Notes: generated from the letters alone by a model not told the origin. Shown: positions 1-9,899, numbered from the stretch's first letter. The stretch is DNA of 64,000 bases from Planctomycetaceae bacterium (GCA_017795105.1 CP051247.1:5088001-5152000), one strand, 5' to 3'. Numbers and translations: made by a program.

Positions 1-141
1 CTCCTCTTCTTCGTCACGGCCATGCTGGTCGGCGAACTCTTCATCACTAGACGAATGGTCCAGGGCGGGCACCATCAGGTCGAATTCGACCAAGACCCGG
101 AACCCGAAGCAGAACCGGAGCCGGTCGTCGCCGTCGAGTGA
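1..141 (+). CDS. C-terminal end of a membrane protein (partial)
   Basis: An open frame enters from the left edge and stops with TGA at 139-141, giving the last 46 residues of a protein. The visible part starts in a hydrophobic stretch (LLFFVTAMLVGELFI), which looks like a final membrane helix. It continues into a short hydrophilic tail rich in Glu and Pro (EPEAEPEPVV), probably cytoplasmic. The rest of the gene is outside the window, so the family cannot be named. There is no start codon or domain to judge; the call rests on the frame and the helix-plus-acidic-tail composition. Confidence 0.5.
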   Translation, partial: LLFFVTAMLVGELFITRRMVQGGHHQVEFDQDPEPEAEPEPVVAVE

Positions 142-152
142 TGTTCTTTGGA

Positions 153-192
<40 letters not shown>

Positions 193-344
193 GTTGAGTT
201 TTGCTTTCAGACGGGCGAGGAAGGATCTGTGTTCGCCCCTGCGTTTTCGGTCGATTGTCGAAGGCATCCCTTACCACGTGGTGCGGAGTGGTATCGGCCA
301 TCGACATGCGGAGTTGCACTTGTCCGAGCCTGCGAGCGAATCCC

Positions 345-410
345 AACCCGAAGCGTGAGCGAGGGAATTCGGCGTCGAGAGCCCAGCGGCCCTCGCTCAC
401 GCTTCGGGTT
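345..410. repeat. Long inverted repeat (NPKRERG-type planctomycete repeat)
   Basis: Two perfectly complementary 21-base arms at 345-365 and 390-410 enclose a 24-base loop. Read as protein, the arms give NPKRERG on one strand and PSLTLRV on the other, peptides that recur in spurious ORFs of planctomycete genomes such as Rhodopirellula (recalled, not searched). It sits just downstream of the birA stop, so it could act as a terminator for minus-strand transcription, but there is no T run. The 142-445 gap holds this and the REP above and no gene I can support. Confidence 0.7.
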
Positions 411-445
411 AAGAAGTCGATAGCACTCTGGTTGAGTGAGAACCA

Positions 446-1249
446 TCAATCGGTCCACTGTTTGACGACGCCGGAGACGATGCGATGCGTCGTGAGATGA
501 TCGCGGAGGATGAGGGCTCCGGTTTCGTCGATGCCTTCGCAGCGGCCCATCAGGAATTGTTCGTCGTTGCCAGAGCCGGCTTCAATGGTCACGAGTTGAC
601 CGTCGAGCAGATGGTCCCGCTGCCACATGCGGGGGAACATCTGCTGGCGGAACGCTTCGTCTTCGAGAGCTCGCTGCATGGTCAGCAGAAGTTGACTCAG
701 GATGGCCGTGCGATCGAGCGGACTCCCGGCCAGGTCGATCAGTGAGACGGCTGACTCTCGAATCTCGTCAGGCATACCAGCCGTCGAGTTATTGACGTTC
801 AGCCCGATGCCTATCACGAGTCGAGGCGGCTGGGAGCCGGTTTGTTCGAGCAGAATTCCGCTAAGTTTCCGGTTGCGGAGATACAGGTCGTTCGGCCACT
901 TCAACTGATAGTCGGCCGAGGAAGTCAACTGCAGTGAGACGACCGTTTCACGAACGACGGCAGCCGTAATGAGCGAGAGCAGGGGCGTTTCTGTCGCGGA
1001 GATCCCGTACTGCTGCGGCTCAATCAGAATCGAAAACGTGAGCGAGCCGGCATGCGATCGCCAGATATTGCGACCTCGACCCCGCCCCGCTGTCTGAGAC
1101 TCGGCGACGATGACCGCAGGCGTCTGATAGCGAGCCGCTTCATCGCGTGCATGGCGATTGGTCGAATCGAGCTCGGCGTGGATATCGATCGTCCAGTCGG
1201 GACAGTTCTGTCGCAGTCGAGGGAGATCGAGGGCTTTTGAATCGCTCAC
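446..1249 (-). CDS. birA: Biotin--[acetyl-CoA-carboxylase] ligase, monofunctional
   Basis: This enzyme activates biotin to biotinyl-AMP and attaches it to a lysine of biotin carrier domains in the cytoplasm. The 267-residue protein has the biotinyl-AMP loop GRGRGRN (55-61), KWPND (117-121), KLSGIL (128-133) and GIGLNVN (147-153), then a C-terminal beta domain from about 215. It lacks the N-terminal helix-turn-helix of E. coli BirA, so it should be a ligase only and not a repressor. The start is GTG, overlapping the stop of the upstream transporter gene (GTGA), so the two are probably translationally coupled. A likely client is the pyruvate carboxylase at 41 kb, which carries an AMKM biotinylation site. 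Confidence 0.93.
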   Translation of the reverse strand: MSDSKALDLPRLRQNCPDWTIDIHAELDSTNRHARDEAARYQTPAVIVAESQTAGRGRGRNIWRSHAGSLTFSILIEPQQYGISATETPLLSLITAAVVRETVVSLQLTSSADYQLKWPNDLYLRNRKLSGILLEQTGSQPPRLVIGIGLNVNNSTAGMPDEIRESAVSLIDLAGSPLDRTAILSQLLLTMQRALEDEAFRQQMFPRMWQRDHLLDGQLVTIEAGSGNDEQFLMGRCEGIDETGALILRDHLTTHRIVSGVVKQWTD

Positions 1250-2229
1250 GACTGTTGCCTTCGTTCCATCAGAATCAGGCCAATCATGGTGAGAATCACG
1301 CCGGAGATCAGCCAGAAGGTGAGCGGCTCCATGAAGATGAGGACGCCGGCAAGCGAGGCCATCGCGATTTGCGAGGTGTTGATCATGTTGACCTGATTGA
1401 CCGGCAGGTGCCGATAGGCGAACCCGATCGAATAGAACGCGATCGCATTGAAGAAGCCGGCAAGCAGCATGATGCCGGTCTCGCGGGGAGTCGTCGCCAG
1501 CAGTTCTTCCATCGGGATCCGCAGCACCGCTGCCAGCGTCATTCCGACCAGTCCTGTTGTGCTGATGAGAAAGAGTGTCGCTGAGACCGGCAGGTTCCGA
1601 ACGTTGCGACGAATAACGACCCCGGAGACGCCATAACTGGTGCCGGCGATCATGGCCACGGTAATGCCCATCGCGATCTCCCCGCCGGAGGCGGACGTGA
1701 GAATCGCCTGCGAGGCCTCGCCGGCTCCGAAGCTGAGAATCGTGACGGCTCCCATCAGAAAGGCGAGAGCCAAAAGGGTTCGCCCGGTGATCGGTTCGCC
1801 CAGGAAGAAGCGGCTGGCGACGGCTCCTCCGGTCAGGATCATGGAAAAGCAGATGGGCACGGTCATTGCCAGCCCGATCAGGCCGAGGCTGTACTGGAAC
1901 ATCATATTGCCGCCAAACTGCATGGCCAGGCCGGTGCAGATGAGTGGCAGAATCAGTTTTCGCGGCGGAAAAGCGACGGCTCCGCGGAAGTGGTTGGTGA
2001 GCACGATGGACCAGGTCAAAATGAATGCTGGCACGGCTTTGTGAGCAGTGATCCAGATCGACCAGTCGATGTCGCCGGGCCGGGCGCTTTCTCGAAGTGC
2101 GATATTGGCTGCCGTGTAGCCGACGGCTGCGATGAACCCGAACGTCACCCCAATCCAGGCCTGAGCAACGCCATGCGGAGGCGTCACAATCTCTTGCTCG
2201 ACGGATGGAGAATCGCAGACTTCGGACAT
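1246..2229 (-). CDS. DMT-superfamily (EamA-type) permease
   Basis: A very hydrophobic protein of about 327 residues with roughly ten predicted membrane helices in two repeats, the layout of drug/metabolite transporters with paired EamA domains. I chose the ATG at 2229 (MSEVCDSP), which gives a short cytoplasmic N-terminus. The frame stays open to a TTG at 2313, but the extra 28 residues look non-coding. Its stop overlaps the GTG start of birA. Co-transcription with the biotin ligase makes biotin or a precursor a conceivable substrate, but that is inference only, as substrate cannot be read from DMT sequences. Confidence 0.85.
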   Translation of the reverse strand: MSEVCDSPSVEQEIVTPPHGVAQAWIGVTFGFIAAVGYTAANIALRESARPGDIDWSIWITAHKAVPAFILTWSIVLTNHFRGAVAFPPRKLILPLICTGLAMQFGGNMMFQYSLGLIGLAMTVPICFSMILTGGAVASRFFLGEPITGRTLLALAFLMGAVTILSFGAGEASQAILTSASGGEIAMGITVAMIAGTSYGVSGVVIRRNVRNLPVSATLFLISTTGLVGMTLAAVLRIPMEELLATTPRETGIMLLAGFFNAIAFYSIGFAYRHLPVNQVNMINTSQIAMASLAGVLIFMEPLTFWLISGVILTMIGLILMERRQQS

Positions 2230-2418
2230 CTGGCAGGCTTTGCTGTTAGGCGGGAAACTCAGCAGCAGGGTAGGTAGTCGCGGTGGGAAAGTCCATTGTG
2301 AGCAACGAGTCAAATGGACTTCTCGGCATGGTAATCTGGTGAGAGCGGGTCCGGATCGGTAGAGTGTTATCGCACTTGAGAATGCAATCTGAAACGGGCC
2401 TCAGCGGGATTTTGACAT

Positions 2419-3864
2419 ATGCTCTGCATTTCTGTTACGCCGACTTCACGCACCCTCGCTCGCGTCGACCTGCTGAATGCATCCCGTCAGGGAGATATCA
2501 TCGAGCTTTGCCTCGATCATCTGGCCAAAGAACCTGACTTCAAAGAGCTGCTCGACGGCGTCAGCAAGCCGGTCATCATTTCCTGTAAACGCAAGCAGGA
2601 CGGCGGACAGTGGCAGGGAACCGAAGAAGAACGTCTCACGCTGCTGCGGCAGGCGATCGTCGCCGGACCGGAGTACATCGAGCTCGACCTCGATATCGCG
2701 CCCAAAGTGCCCCGCTTCGGCAATACACAGCGGGTGATCTCCGTCACGCGGCTCGATCGTCCTGAGTACGACATCGACGCGTTGTTTGAAGAAGCGGTCA
2801 TGCATAAGGCCGATGTCATCAAGTTTCGCTGGCCGACCCGCACGCTCGATGACGCCTGGCCGCTGCTGGCCGCCGTGAGTCAGCGGCGTGGCCTGCCGAT
2901 TGTCGGGCAGGGGATTGGTCGTCCCGAACTGACATTTTCACTGCTGGCTCAAAAATACGAATCGCCCTGGATCTACGCGGCTCTGGAAAAAGGGATGGAA
3001 GATCACCCCGGCCAGGCCACGGTTGAGGAACTCCGCGAGATTTATTCGATCAACGAGATCGATCGGCAGACGAAATTCATCGCGGTCGCCGGCTTTGGAG
3101 AACTGGAAGAGGAGACGGTTCGCGTGCTCAACGCCGGCTTTCGAGCCGTTCCGGTCAACATGCGATGCCTCCCGGTCGAAATCAACAAGCTCGATCGGCT
3201 CGGCAAAATGTTCGATATTCTCAAAGTGCGCGTGCTTCTGGCGAATTCGGACCTCGGGACTCGCCTGCGACCGTTTATCGATGTCGCTAACGAGGCCGAC
3301 TCTTCGACCGGCTTTTTCGATGTCCTCTTGAAGCAGGCCGATGGCTGGCATGGATACAACACGTTGCGACGGAGCACGCTCCGCCGGCTGGAGCCGAAGC
3401 TCAAGGAGGCCTTTCCGCACGAAACGATGCTGAATCGAAGATCGGCTCTCGTCATCGGGAACGGGGGCCTTGCCAGAACAGCCGTCAGTATTCTGAAAGA
3501 ACGACAGGCGGTTATCAGTCTGAGCGGCCCGGATGAGAAGCAGGCTCAAGCCGAAGCGGCAGAGCTTGGACTCCGTCATGTCCCGTTTCAGTCCCTGTAC
3601 GATACGCATCACGACATCGTCGTGCTCGCCGATTCCGCTCTGCAGAAGGGATCCGGTCGCCTGCAGTTCAATCCCTCCTATCTGCGGCCCGATCTGTTCG
3701 TAATCGATTTTGCCAGCCTGGGGCACGAGCATCCACTTGGAGCCGAAGCACGCGAGCGAGGCTGCCTGGTCGTAGATGGTCGACAAATTTGGAACGACCT
3801 TCTGGCTGCTCGATTCAAGACGATTACCGGGAAAAACCTGAGTGTCCACGCGGACAATGTCTAG
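2419..3864 (+). CDS. AroD-AroE-like fusion (3-dehydroquinate dehydratase/shikimate dehydrogenase fold), catalytic residues degenerate
   Basis: The 481-residue protein has a type I dehydroquinate dehydratase-like half (1-210) and a shikimate dehydrogenase-like half (220-481). AroD features present are GGQWQGTEEERL (62-73), the Schiff-base lysine region VIKFRWP (K135) and PGQATVEEL (197-205). The place where AroD has its catalytic His-Asp reads RLDRPE (111-116), so the His is missing. In the AroE half a Rossmann signature is present (GNGGLAR, 347-353), but the substrate-site NTD is NTLR (314-317) and the usual HKE lysine motif is not recognisable. It stands alone on the plus strand. It may be a pseudoenzyme, or an enzyme with another substrate, and need not be the cell's shikimate-pathway enzyme. 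Confidence 0.75.
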   Translation: MLCISVTPTSRTLARVDLLNASRQGDIIELCLDHLAKEPDFKELLDGVSKPVIISCKRKQDGGQWQGTEEERLTLLRQAIVAGPEYIELDLDIAPKVPRFGNTQRVISVTRLDRPEYDIDALFEEAVMHKADVIKFRWPTRTLDDAWPLLAAVSQRRGLPIVGQGIGRPELTFSLLAQKYESPWIYAALEKGMEDHPGQATVEELREIYSINEIDRQTKFIAVAGFGELEEETVRVLNAGFRAVPVNMRCLPVEINKLDRLGKMFDILKVRVLLANSDLGTRLRPFIDVANEADSSTGFFDVLLKQADGWHGYNTLRRSTLRRLEPKLKEAFPHETMLNRRSALVIGNGGLARTAVSILKERQAVISLSGPDEKQAQAEAAELGLRHVPFQSLYDTHHDIVVLADSALQKGSGRLQFNPSYLRPDLFVIDFASLGHEHPLGAEARERGCLVVDGRQIWNDLLAARFKTITGKNLSVHADNV

Positions 3865-3963
3865 GGTTTTTGGCCAGGGCTGCCTTGGTGTTCACTGCTT
3901 TGTGCGCATGTTTTCGCACTGGTTTGTGGCCGCGTACCGATTTCTCCCTAAGTTTTCCCGCCG

Positions 3964-4006
3964 GCCCGAACGCGCAAGCGTAAAATTATATGTTCGGCGT
4001 TCGGGC
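3964..4006. repeat. Inverted repeat upstream of the glycoamylase-like gene
   Basis: Ten-base arms (GCCCGAACGC at 3964-3973, GCGTTCGGGC at 3997-4006) are perfect complements around a 23-base AT-rich centre holding TAAAATTATA. It lies 73 bases before the start of the next gene. It could be an operator around a promoter or the terminator of the previous gene; the sequence does not decide. Confidence 0.4.
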
Positions 4007-4078
4007 ATGGCTGTTGCTCCGTCTCAATGAATGATACGGCTGATTTGCGCCCGCCGGGCATGGCTTAAGGGAGGATTC

Positions 4079-5110
4079 ATGTTCAAAATATCGATGCTCG
4101 CGATCGCGTTTATGAGTACGCCCATGGAAGTCGATCTGGTCAACCGTTTCGATCAGCTTCAGCTGGACAACGGTTTGTTTCTGGACCGGGCCAGCGATCG
4201 CACGACGGTCAGTTCGGCTGCGACGGGACTTGGTTCGTTCGCGCTTGCCCACGCCGCGACGCGGGGACTGCGCGATCCGCGCGAAGTGACGGAACGGCTT
4301 CGCGAAGCCTTTCAGGTGACGATCAGTGCCAATCCGGTGCAGAACCGGGGCTGGCTGAGCCATTTTACCGATGCAGAGGGGACGCCGAAGTCGTATTCCG
4401 AGGTTTCCACGATCGACACCGCCCTGTTTTATCTGGGCATGGAACGGGCAGCCGAACTTCTAGGTGAAGATGAACTTCTGGCCGAGATTCGGTCGAAACG
4501 CGACGAGATCGATGTCGACTACGTGATGCGGAACGGGCAGTTTCTGCACGGCTTCTACTGGCCCGACGATCCGGCTCCGTCGGGCGAACGGAAGCCGGTA
4601 TTCATTCGGCATCGCTGGAACGATTCCTCCGAGGGCTTTGTAATTTACAAGCTCTTTGAACTCGAGTTCCAGTTCGAGATCCGGCGGATCGATTATCCAC
4701 TGTTCGTTTACCTGTATCCGTTGATGTTCTTTGAGGATGAAACTTATGTCGCGCTGCTGGGCGAAGCGCTCCAGTTTCAGATTCAGGAATATGGCTACAG
4801 CGGCGTGACCGCGACCGATGGCCCGGATGGATACACGATCTACGATCAGAATCTGATTTCGCCGCTGCTGTTGTCGGCGGTGGGATCGCGATTCCCTGCT
4901 GCTCTCGAAACGATCGAAAAGTATTCGCTCGATCCGGCAGTTGCCGCCTACTATATCCCGAGCGGCTGGGTCACGACCGACGATCTGACGATCGATCTGG
5001 CCAGTGCCTATGTGCTGCTGGTGAAATGGAATGCCTTCGAGACAGTGACTGAAGTGACCGGAGAGCCGGAGACTCAGGCTGTGCGCGTCGCTGAGAAGCT
5101 CGAAAACTGA
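4079..5110 (+). CDS. Glycoamylase-like (alpha/alpha-barrel) protein
   Basis: This 343-residue protein resembles the glycoamylase-like family (PF10091, related to GH144/GH162 beta-1,2-glucanases). Family-like features are the early VSSAATGLGSFALA segment, then GWLSHFTD and the EVSTIDTALFYLG segment. The start at 4079 is set by a strong GGGAGG ribosome site seven bases upstream; the frame is open to 4031 but has no ribosome site there. Residues 3-14 are mildly hydrophobic, so export is possible but not clear. Acidic residues follow the STID segment, but I cannot assign the catalytic pair. Substrate is unknown; a beta-glucan is the family expectation. No partner gene is adjacent. Confidence 0.7.
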   Translation: MFKISMLAIAFMSTPMEVDLVNRFDQLQLDNGLFLDRASDRTTVSSAATGLGSFALAHAATRGLRDPREVTERLREAFQVTISANPVQNRGWLSHFTDAEGTPKSYSEVSTIDTALFYLGMERAAELLGEDELLAEIRSKRDEIDVDYVMRNGQFLHGFYWPDDPAPSGERKPVFIRHRWNDSSEGFVIYKLFELEFQFEIRRIDYPLFVYLYPLMFFEDETYVALLGEALQFQIQEYGYSGVTATDGPDGYTIYDQNLISPLLLSAVGSRFPAALETIEKYSLDPAVAAYYIPSGWVTTDDLTIDLASAYVLLVKWNAFETVTEVTGEPETQAVRVAEKLEN

Positions 5111-5121
5111 TGGACTCCTTC

Positions 5122-5159
5122 TCCCCCGGGCGGGCTGAAAGTTCTTTCGCCCCCCGGGG
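5122..5159 (+). terminator. Candidate terminator hairpin
   Basis: Just after the glycoamylase-like stop, a C/G-rich arm and GAAAG (5122-5141) face CTTTC and a G/C-rich arm (5144-5159), followed by CTGCTTTTGC. The stem is imperfect and the T run short, so this is a plausible but not certain intrinsic terminator. Confidence 0.45.
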
Positions 5160-5261
5160 CCTGCTTTTGCGGTCTCGGCTGCCCTCTCGGTTGTCGCCAG
5201 AATCGGACATGGTATAAGCGCTGTACCTTCTATCAGATCCGATGAGCACAGGTGACGAGCG

Positions 5262-5979
5262 ATGACGGAATTCTGGATCATGATTCTGCTGGCCACTCTG
5301 GCCGGAGCGGCGATGCCACTCGGTGGGCTGGTGGCGTCTGTCGAACGGATTCGTCCCAAGTGGCTTGAACAGGAGTTTCGGCATTCGGTCATCGCCTTCG
5401 GCGGCGGAATTCTGCTCTCCGCAGTAGCTCTCGTTCTTGTCCCCGACGGGATGGAGCGACTCTCCGTAGTGCCTGTCGTACTTTGCTTTACCGCTGGCGG
5501 AGTGGCGTTTCTCGGCGTCGATGTGTTGCTGAGTCGCTCACAAAGTTCGGCCAGCAATCTCGTGGCGATGCTGACCGATTTCATCCCGGAAGCACTTGCA
5601 TTGGGAGCCGGGTTTGCCAGCGGAGACAGCACCGGCTATCTACTGGCGCTGCTGATTGCTTTCCAGAATTTGCCGGAAGGCTTCAATGCGTATCGCGAAA
5701 TGATTGCCGGCTCTCCCGGGCAATCGTCGCGCAAGATCCTGCTGCTGATGCTCTGTCTGGTGCCGCTCGGTCCGTTGTCGACACTGCTCGGCTATTACGT
5801 TCTGGCACCCTATCCAGCCGTAGTGGGGGGGCATCATGCTGTTTGCCGCGGGTGGGATTCTGTATCTCACCTTTGAAGACATCGCTCCGCAGGCCCGTCT
5901 GAAAGATCACCGCAGCCCGGCTCTCGGTGTGATTGCCGGTTTTCTGGTCGGCATCGTCGGCCAAATGCTGCTCGCGTAA
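5262..5979 (+). pseudogene. ZIP-family metal transporter with a frameshift in a G run
   Basis: The protein has about eight membrane helices and ZIP-like signatures in the middle helices (DFIPEALALGAGF, then FQNLPEGF), where ZIP proteins bind Zn, Fe or Mn. The reading frame starting at 5262 stops early at 5876 with a nonsense tail. Removing one G from the run of seven at 5825-5831 restores a continuous frame with a final helix pair (GGIMLFAAGGILYLTF) ending at TAA 5977-5979. The gene is therefore either recently inactivated, phase-variable, or intact with a homopolymer sequencing error. The last seems simplest, since the downstream frame has kept a good ZIP C-terminus. It converges with adk, 9 bases apart. 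Confidence 0.8.
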
Positions 5980-5988
5980 GAGAGCGTC

Positions 5989-6649
<661 letters not shown>

Positions 6650-6754
6650 GGCTTCCAACAGCATTCATTCTCAGGTTGCATTACGGCGGGGCGGCATCAG
6701 AGTCGCCAACCCGGATCATATCGGCAAATTGATTTGCGGTTCAACTCCATCGAT

Positions 6755-6782
6755 TTGATCGGCTGTCGGAAAGCTTTATAAT
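6755..6782 (+). promoter_or_regulatory. Sigma70-type promoter for the cytochrome/DUF1501 genes
   Basis: TTGATC at 6755-6760 and a perfect TATAAT at 6777-6782 are separated by 16 bases. Transcription would begin near 6789, only a few bases before the ATG at 6795, which would place that ATG's ribosome site outside the transcript. This favours translation from the ATG at 6861, which has AAGGA at 6846-6850. Confidence 0.6.
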
Positions 6783-6860
6783 CAAGGAACTTGAATGTGT
6801 TCATCTCTTGGTTCCCTCCACGCTCGCCTGGCGCGTTCCCCCCGCAAGGACTCGAAGCCA

Positions 6861-9800
6861 ATGCCGCTCGCCGATCTCCTGCGATCATTCCCCGCAACGT
6901 TCCTGACCGCTTTCAGTCTGCTCCTGTTGAGCGTGACCGCTGAAACGCGAGCGGAGAAACTCTCGTTCAATCGGGATATCCGTCCGATTCTCTCCGAGCA
7001 CTGCTACGCCTGCCACGGACCGGATGCCGAGACCCGCTATGGGGAACTTCGCCTCGACGATCGGGAAGACGCCGTTCGGGATCGCGACGGTTATCACGTC
7101 ATCGACGCCGGAAATGCCGACGACAGCGAACTGATCGCCCGGGTTTCGTCGGACGACCCGGATATCGTGATGCCTCCCGCCGATCATGCTGAGGCACTTT
7201 CCCCAGATCAGATCGCCACATTGAAACGCTGGATTAACGAAGGGGCTTCCTACGAAGTCCACTGGTCATTCGCGCCGCTGCAGGACGTGTCGACTCCGGA
7301 AGTCGAAGGCGTGGAGAATCCGATCGACGCCTTCATCGCCGCCCGTCTGCAGAACGAAGATTACGAATTCTCCCCGGAAGCGGATCCTCGAGTTCTGGTC
7401 CGTCGGCTGAGTTTCGACCTCACGGGACTTCCGCCGTCTCTGGAAGATGTGCAGACTTTCGTGGACAACCCGAGCGAGGAAGCGTACCGGGCGTTGCTGC
7501 AGAAGTATCTGAGCTCGCCCCACTACGGCGAGCGGATGGCGATCTACTGGCTCGATCTGGTGCGATATGCCGACACGCTCGGTTTTCATGGCGACCAGGA
7601 ACGGTCGGTCTCGCCGTATCGCGACTATGTAATTCGAGCCTTCAATGAGAACAAGCCATTTGATGAGTTCACCATCGAGCAGCTCGCCGGCGATCTGCTG
7701 GCCGAGCCTACGCTCGAGAGCCGCGTGGCATCCACCTACAACCGATTGAATCGAGCCTCCGGTGAAGGGGGCGTGCAGCCGAAGGAATATCTGGCAAAGT
7801 ACGCGGCTGATCGCGTGCGGACGCTGGGAACAGTCTGGCTTGGAACGACTGTCGGGTGTGCCGAGTGCCACGACCACAAGTTCGACCCGTATACGATCAA
7901 AGACTTCTACAGCTTCGCGGCCTTCTTCGCGGATATCAAAGAGCAGGGGATTGTCTCCGGGGCCCGCTATATCGAACAGCTGCCGGTCCCGACGCCGGAA
8001 CAGGACCGGAAGAAGCAGGATCTGACGACCCGCATTGCTGCTGCCGAGAAGAACTATCAGGCCGTCAGTCCGGAGCTCCAGGCGAGTTTCGACGAATGGC
8101 GTGGTCAGACGAAGGATGCCCAACCGCAGTGGACCCCTCTCGTTCCTGAACAGGCGACCTCGGCTGGCGGAGCGACACTGACGATTGGGAATGAGGGCGA
8201 AGTGCTTGCTTCGGGGAAATCTCCGGATAAGGACACCTATCGCGTCGTGCTGCCGCTCAATCAAAACTCCGCTCAACCAGTTCGGGCGATTCAAATCGAG
8301 GTGCTGCCCGATCCTTCATTGCCGAACAACGGACCGGGCCGAGCCGGGAATGGCAATCTCGTGCTGCAGACTGTGAAAGCGTCTGTAGCGGGCAAGCCGG
8401 TGACTTGGACCAAAGCGACGGCCACGCATGCCCAGGACGGATTCCCGGCCGATAACCTGCTGAAAGGAAACCGCGGCTGGGCCTTGCTGCCGGAGACCGG
8501 AAGGCGGCAGGCGCTCACGCTGATTCCGCAGCAGCCGATCGATCCGCAGAGCGATGAACTCGTTCTCGAACTCGTGCAGAATCACGGCTCATCCCACTGC
8601 CTTGGGAAGTTTCGCGTGCTGGCGACGACGGATGATCTGACTGATGGGCTCGCCTTCCCCGAGGTCTCAATCGTTGAACTGCTCGCGAATCAGTCCGAAG
8701 AAAAGTCGGCTCAATTGCTGGAATACTACCGCAAACATACCCCATTGCTGACGAAGGAACGAAATGAACTCGCTCAGCTCAAACGGGAGCTGGAAGCTCT
8801 GGAGAAATCGATCCTGACAACGCTTGCGGTCACCGCGACCGAACCTCGGGAGATGCGAGTCTTGCCGCGAGGGAACTGGATGGATGACTCCGGCGAGGTC
8901 GTGACGCCCTCCGTTCCTGAGTTTCTTCCGGCCATCGAATCACGTGGCGATCGGGCCGATCGGCTCGATCTGGCCCGCTGGCTGGTCGCAGCTGAGAATC
9001 CGCTGGTCGCGCGAACCTTTGTGAACCGCGTCTGGATGCTCTTCTTCGGTCAGGGGTTGTCCCGCTCCGTCGACGATCTTGGCGCACAGGGAGAGATGCC
9101 GAGCCATCCCGAACTGCTCGACTGGCTGTCGGTCGAGTTCGTTCGCAGCGGCTGGGATGTGAAGCAACTGGTCGAAATGATCGTCAGCTCGCAGACGTAC
9201 CGGCAGTCTTCCGCGGTCAGCCCGGAACTGCGGCAACAGGATCCGTATAACCGCCTGTATGCCCGTCAGTCGCGCTGGCGGCTTGATGCCGAGATGGTTC
9301 GTGATAACGCCCTGTCTGTCAGCGATCTGCTGGTCGATTCCGTGGCCGGGCCGAGTGTGAAACCGTATCAGCCAGCCGGTTACTGGGCTCAGCTCAACTT
9401 CCCGAAGCGTGATTATCAGCACTCCAGTGGAGCCAATCAGTATCGCCGTGGACTTTATACGCACTGGCAGCGAACGTTCCTGCATCCGAGTCTTCTCGCC
9501 TTCGATGCTCCGCCTCGCGAAGAATGCACGGCTCGCCGCGAACGTTCCAACACGCCGCTGCAGGCTCTGGTGCTGTTGAACGATCCGACGTATGTCGAGG
9601 CCGCCCGGGCCTTGTCCGAGAACATCCTGCAGCACGGCGGCGAGACGTTCGAAAGCCGACTGGACTGGGCCTGGGAGCGTGTGCTGGCTCGGAAGCCGAC
9701 GGAACTGGAAACCTCGACACTGCAGACTCAACTGGAGAAGACCCGGCGTTATTACGAGCAGCATCCCGAAGAGGCGGCTCAGGTGGTAAAGGTCGGATTG

Positions 9801-9899
9801 TCTCCGGTATCGAAGGAACTGCCTGCGACCGAAGTTGCCAGTTGGATGACTGTCACGCGGACACTGCTGAATCTTCACGAAACCATTTCACGGTATTGA
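6861..9899 (+). CDS. PSCyt1/DUF1549/DUF1553 exported cytochrome-like protein
   Basis: A 1012-residue planctomycete-specific protein. It has a Sec-type signal peptide (1-31), then a planctomycete cytochrome c domain with the haem-binding CYACH (48-52). DUF1549 follows at roughly 130-350, with a second CxxCH-like site (CAECHDHKFDP). A coiled-coil-containing linker comes next, and a C-terminal DUF1553 spans about 700-960. Role unknown; the family is thought to act in the periplasm with DUF1501 partners, and linkage to sulfatase and polysaccharide genes is common (recalled). The start at 6861 is chosen over 6795 because of the promoter position. The gene is 34 bases upstream of a DUF1501 gene, the usual pairing. 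Confidence 0.88.
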   Translation: MPLADLLRSFPATFLTAFSLLLLSVTAETRAEKLSFNRDIRPILSEHCYACHGPDAETRYGELRLDDREDAVRDRDGYHVIDAGNADDSELIARVSSDDPDIVMPPADHAEALSPDQIATLKRWINEGASYEVHWSFAPLQDVSTPEVEGVENPIDAFIAARLQNEDYEFSPEADPRVLVRRLSFDLTGLPPSLEDVQTFVDNPSEEAYRALLQKYLSSPHYGERMAIYWLDLVRYADTLGFHGDQERSVSPYRDYVIRAFNENKPFDEFTIEQLAGDLLAEPTLESRVASTYNRLNRASGEGGVQPKEYLAKYAADRVRTLGTVWLGTTVGCAECHDHKFDPYTIKDFYSFAAFFADIKEQGIVSGARYIEQLPVPTPEQDRKKQDLTTRIAAAEKNYQAVSPELQASFDEWRGQTKDAQPQWTPLVPEQATSAGGATLTIGNEGEVLASGKSPDKDTYRVVLPLNQNSAQPVRAIQIEVLPDPSLPNNGPGRAGNGNLVLQTVKASVAGKPVTWTKATATHAQDGFPADNLLKGNRGWALLPETGRRQALTLIPQQPIDPQSDELVLELVQNHGSSHCLGKFRVLATTDDLTDGLAFPEVSIVELLANQSEEKSAQLLEYYRKHTPLLTKERNELAQLKRELEALEKSILTTLAVTATEPREMRVLPRGNWMDDSGEVVTPSVPEFLPAIESRGDRADRLDLARWLVAAENPLVARTFVNRVWMLFFGQGLSRSVDDLGAQGEMPSHPELLDWLSVEFVRSGWDVKQLVEMIVSSQTYRQSSAVSPELRQQDPYNRLYARQSRWRLDAEMVRDNALSVSDLLVDSVAGPSVKPYQPAGYWAQLNFPKRDYQHSSGANQYRRGLYTHWQRTFLHPSLLAFDAPPREECTARRERSNTPLQALVLLNDPTYVEAARALSENILQHGGETFESRLDWAWERVLARKPTELETSTLQTQLEKTRRYYEQHPEEAAQVVKVGLSPVSKELPATEVASWMTVTRTLLNLHETISRY

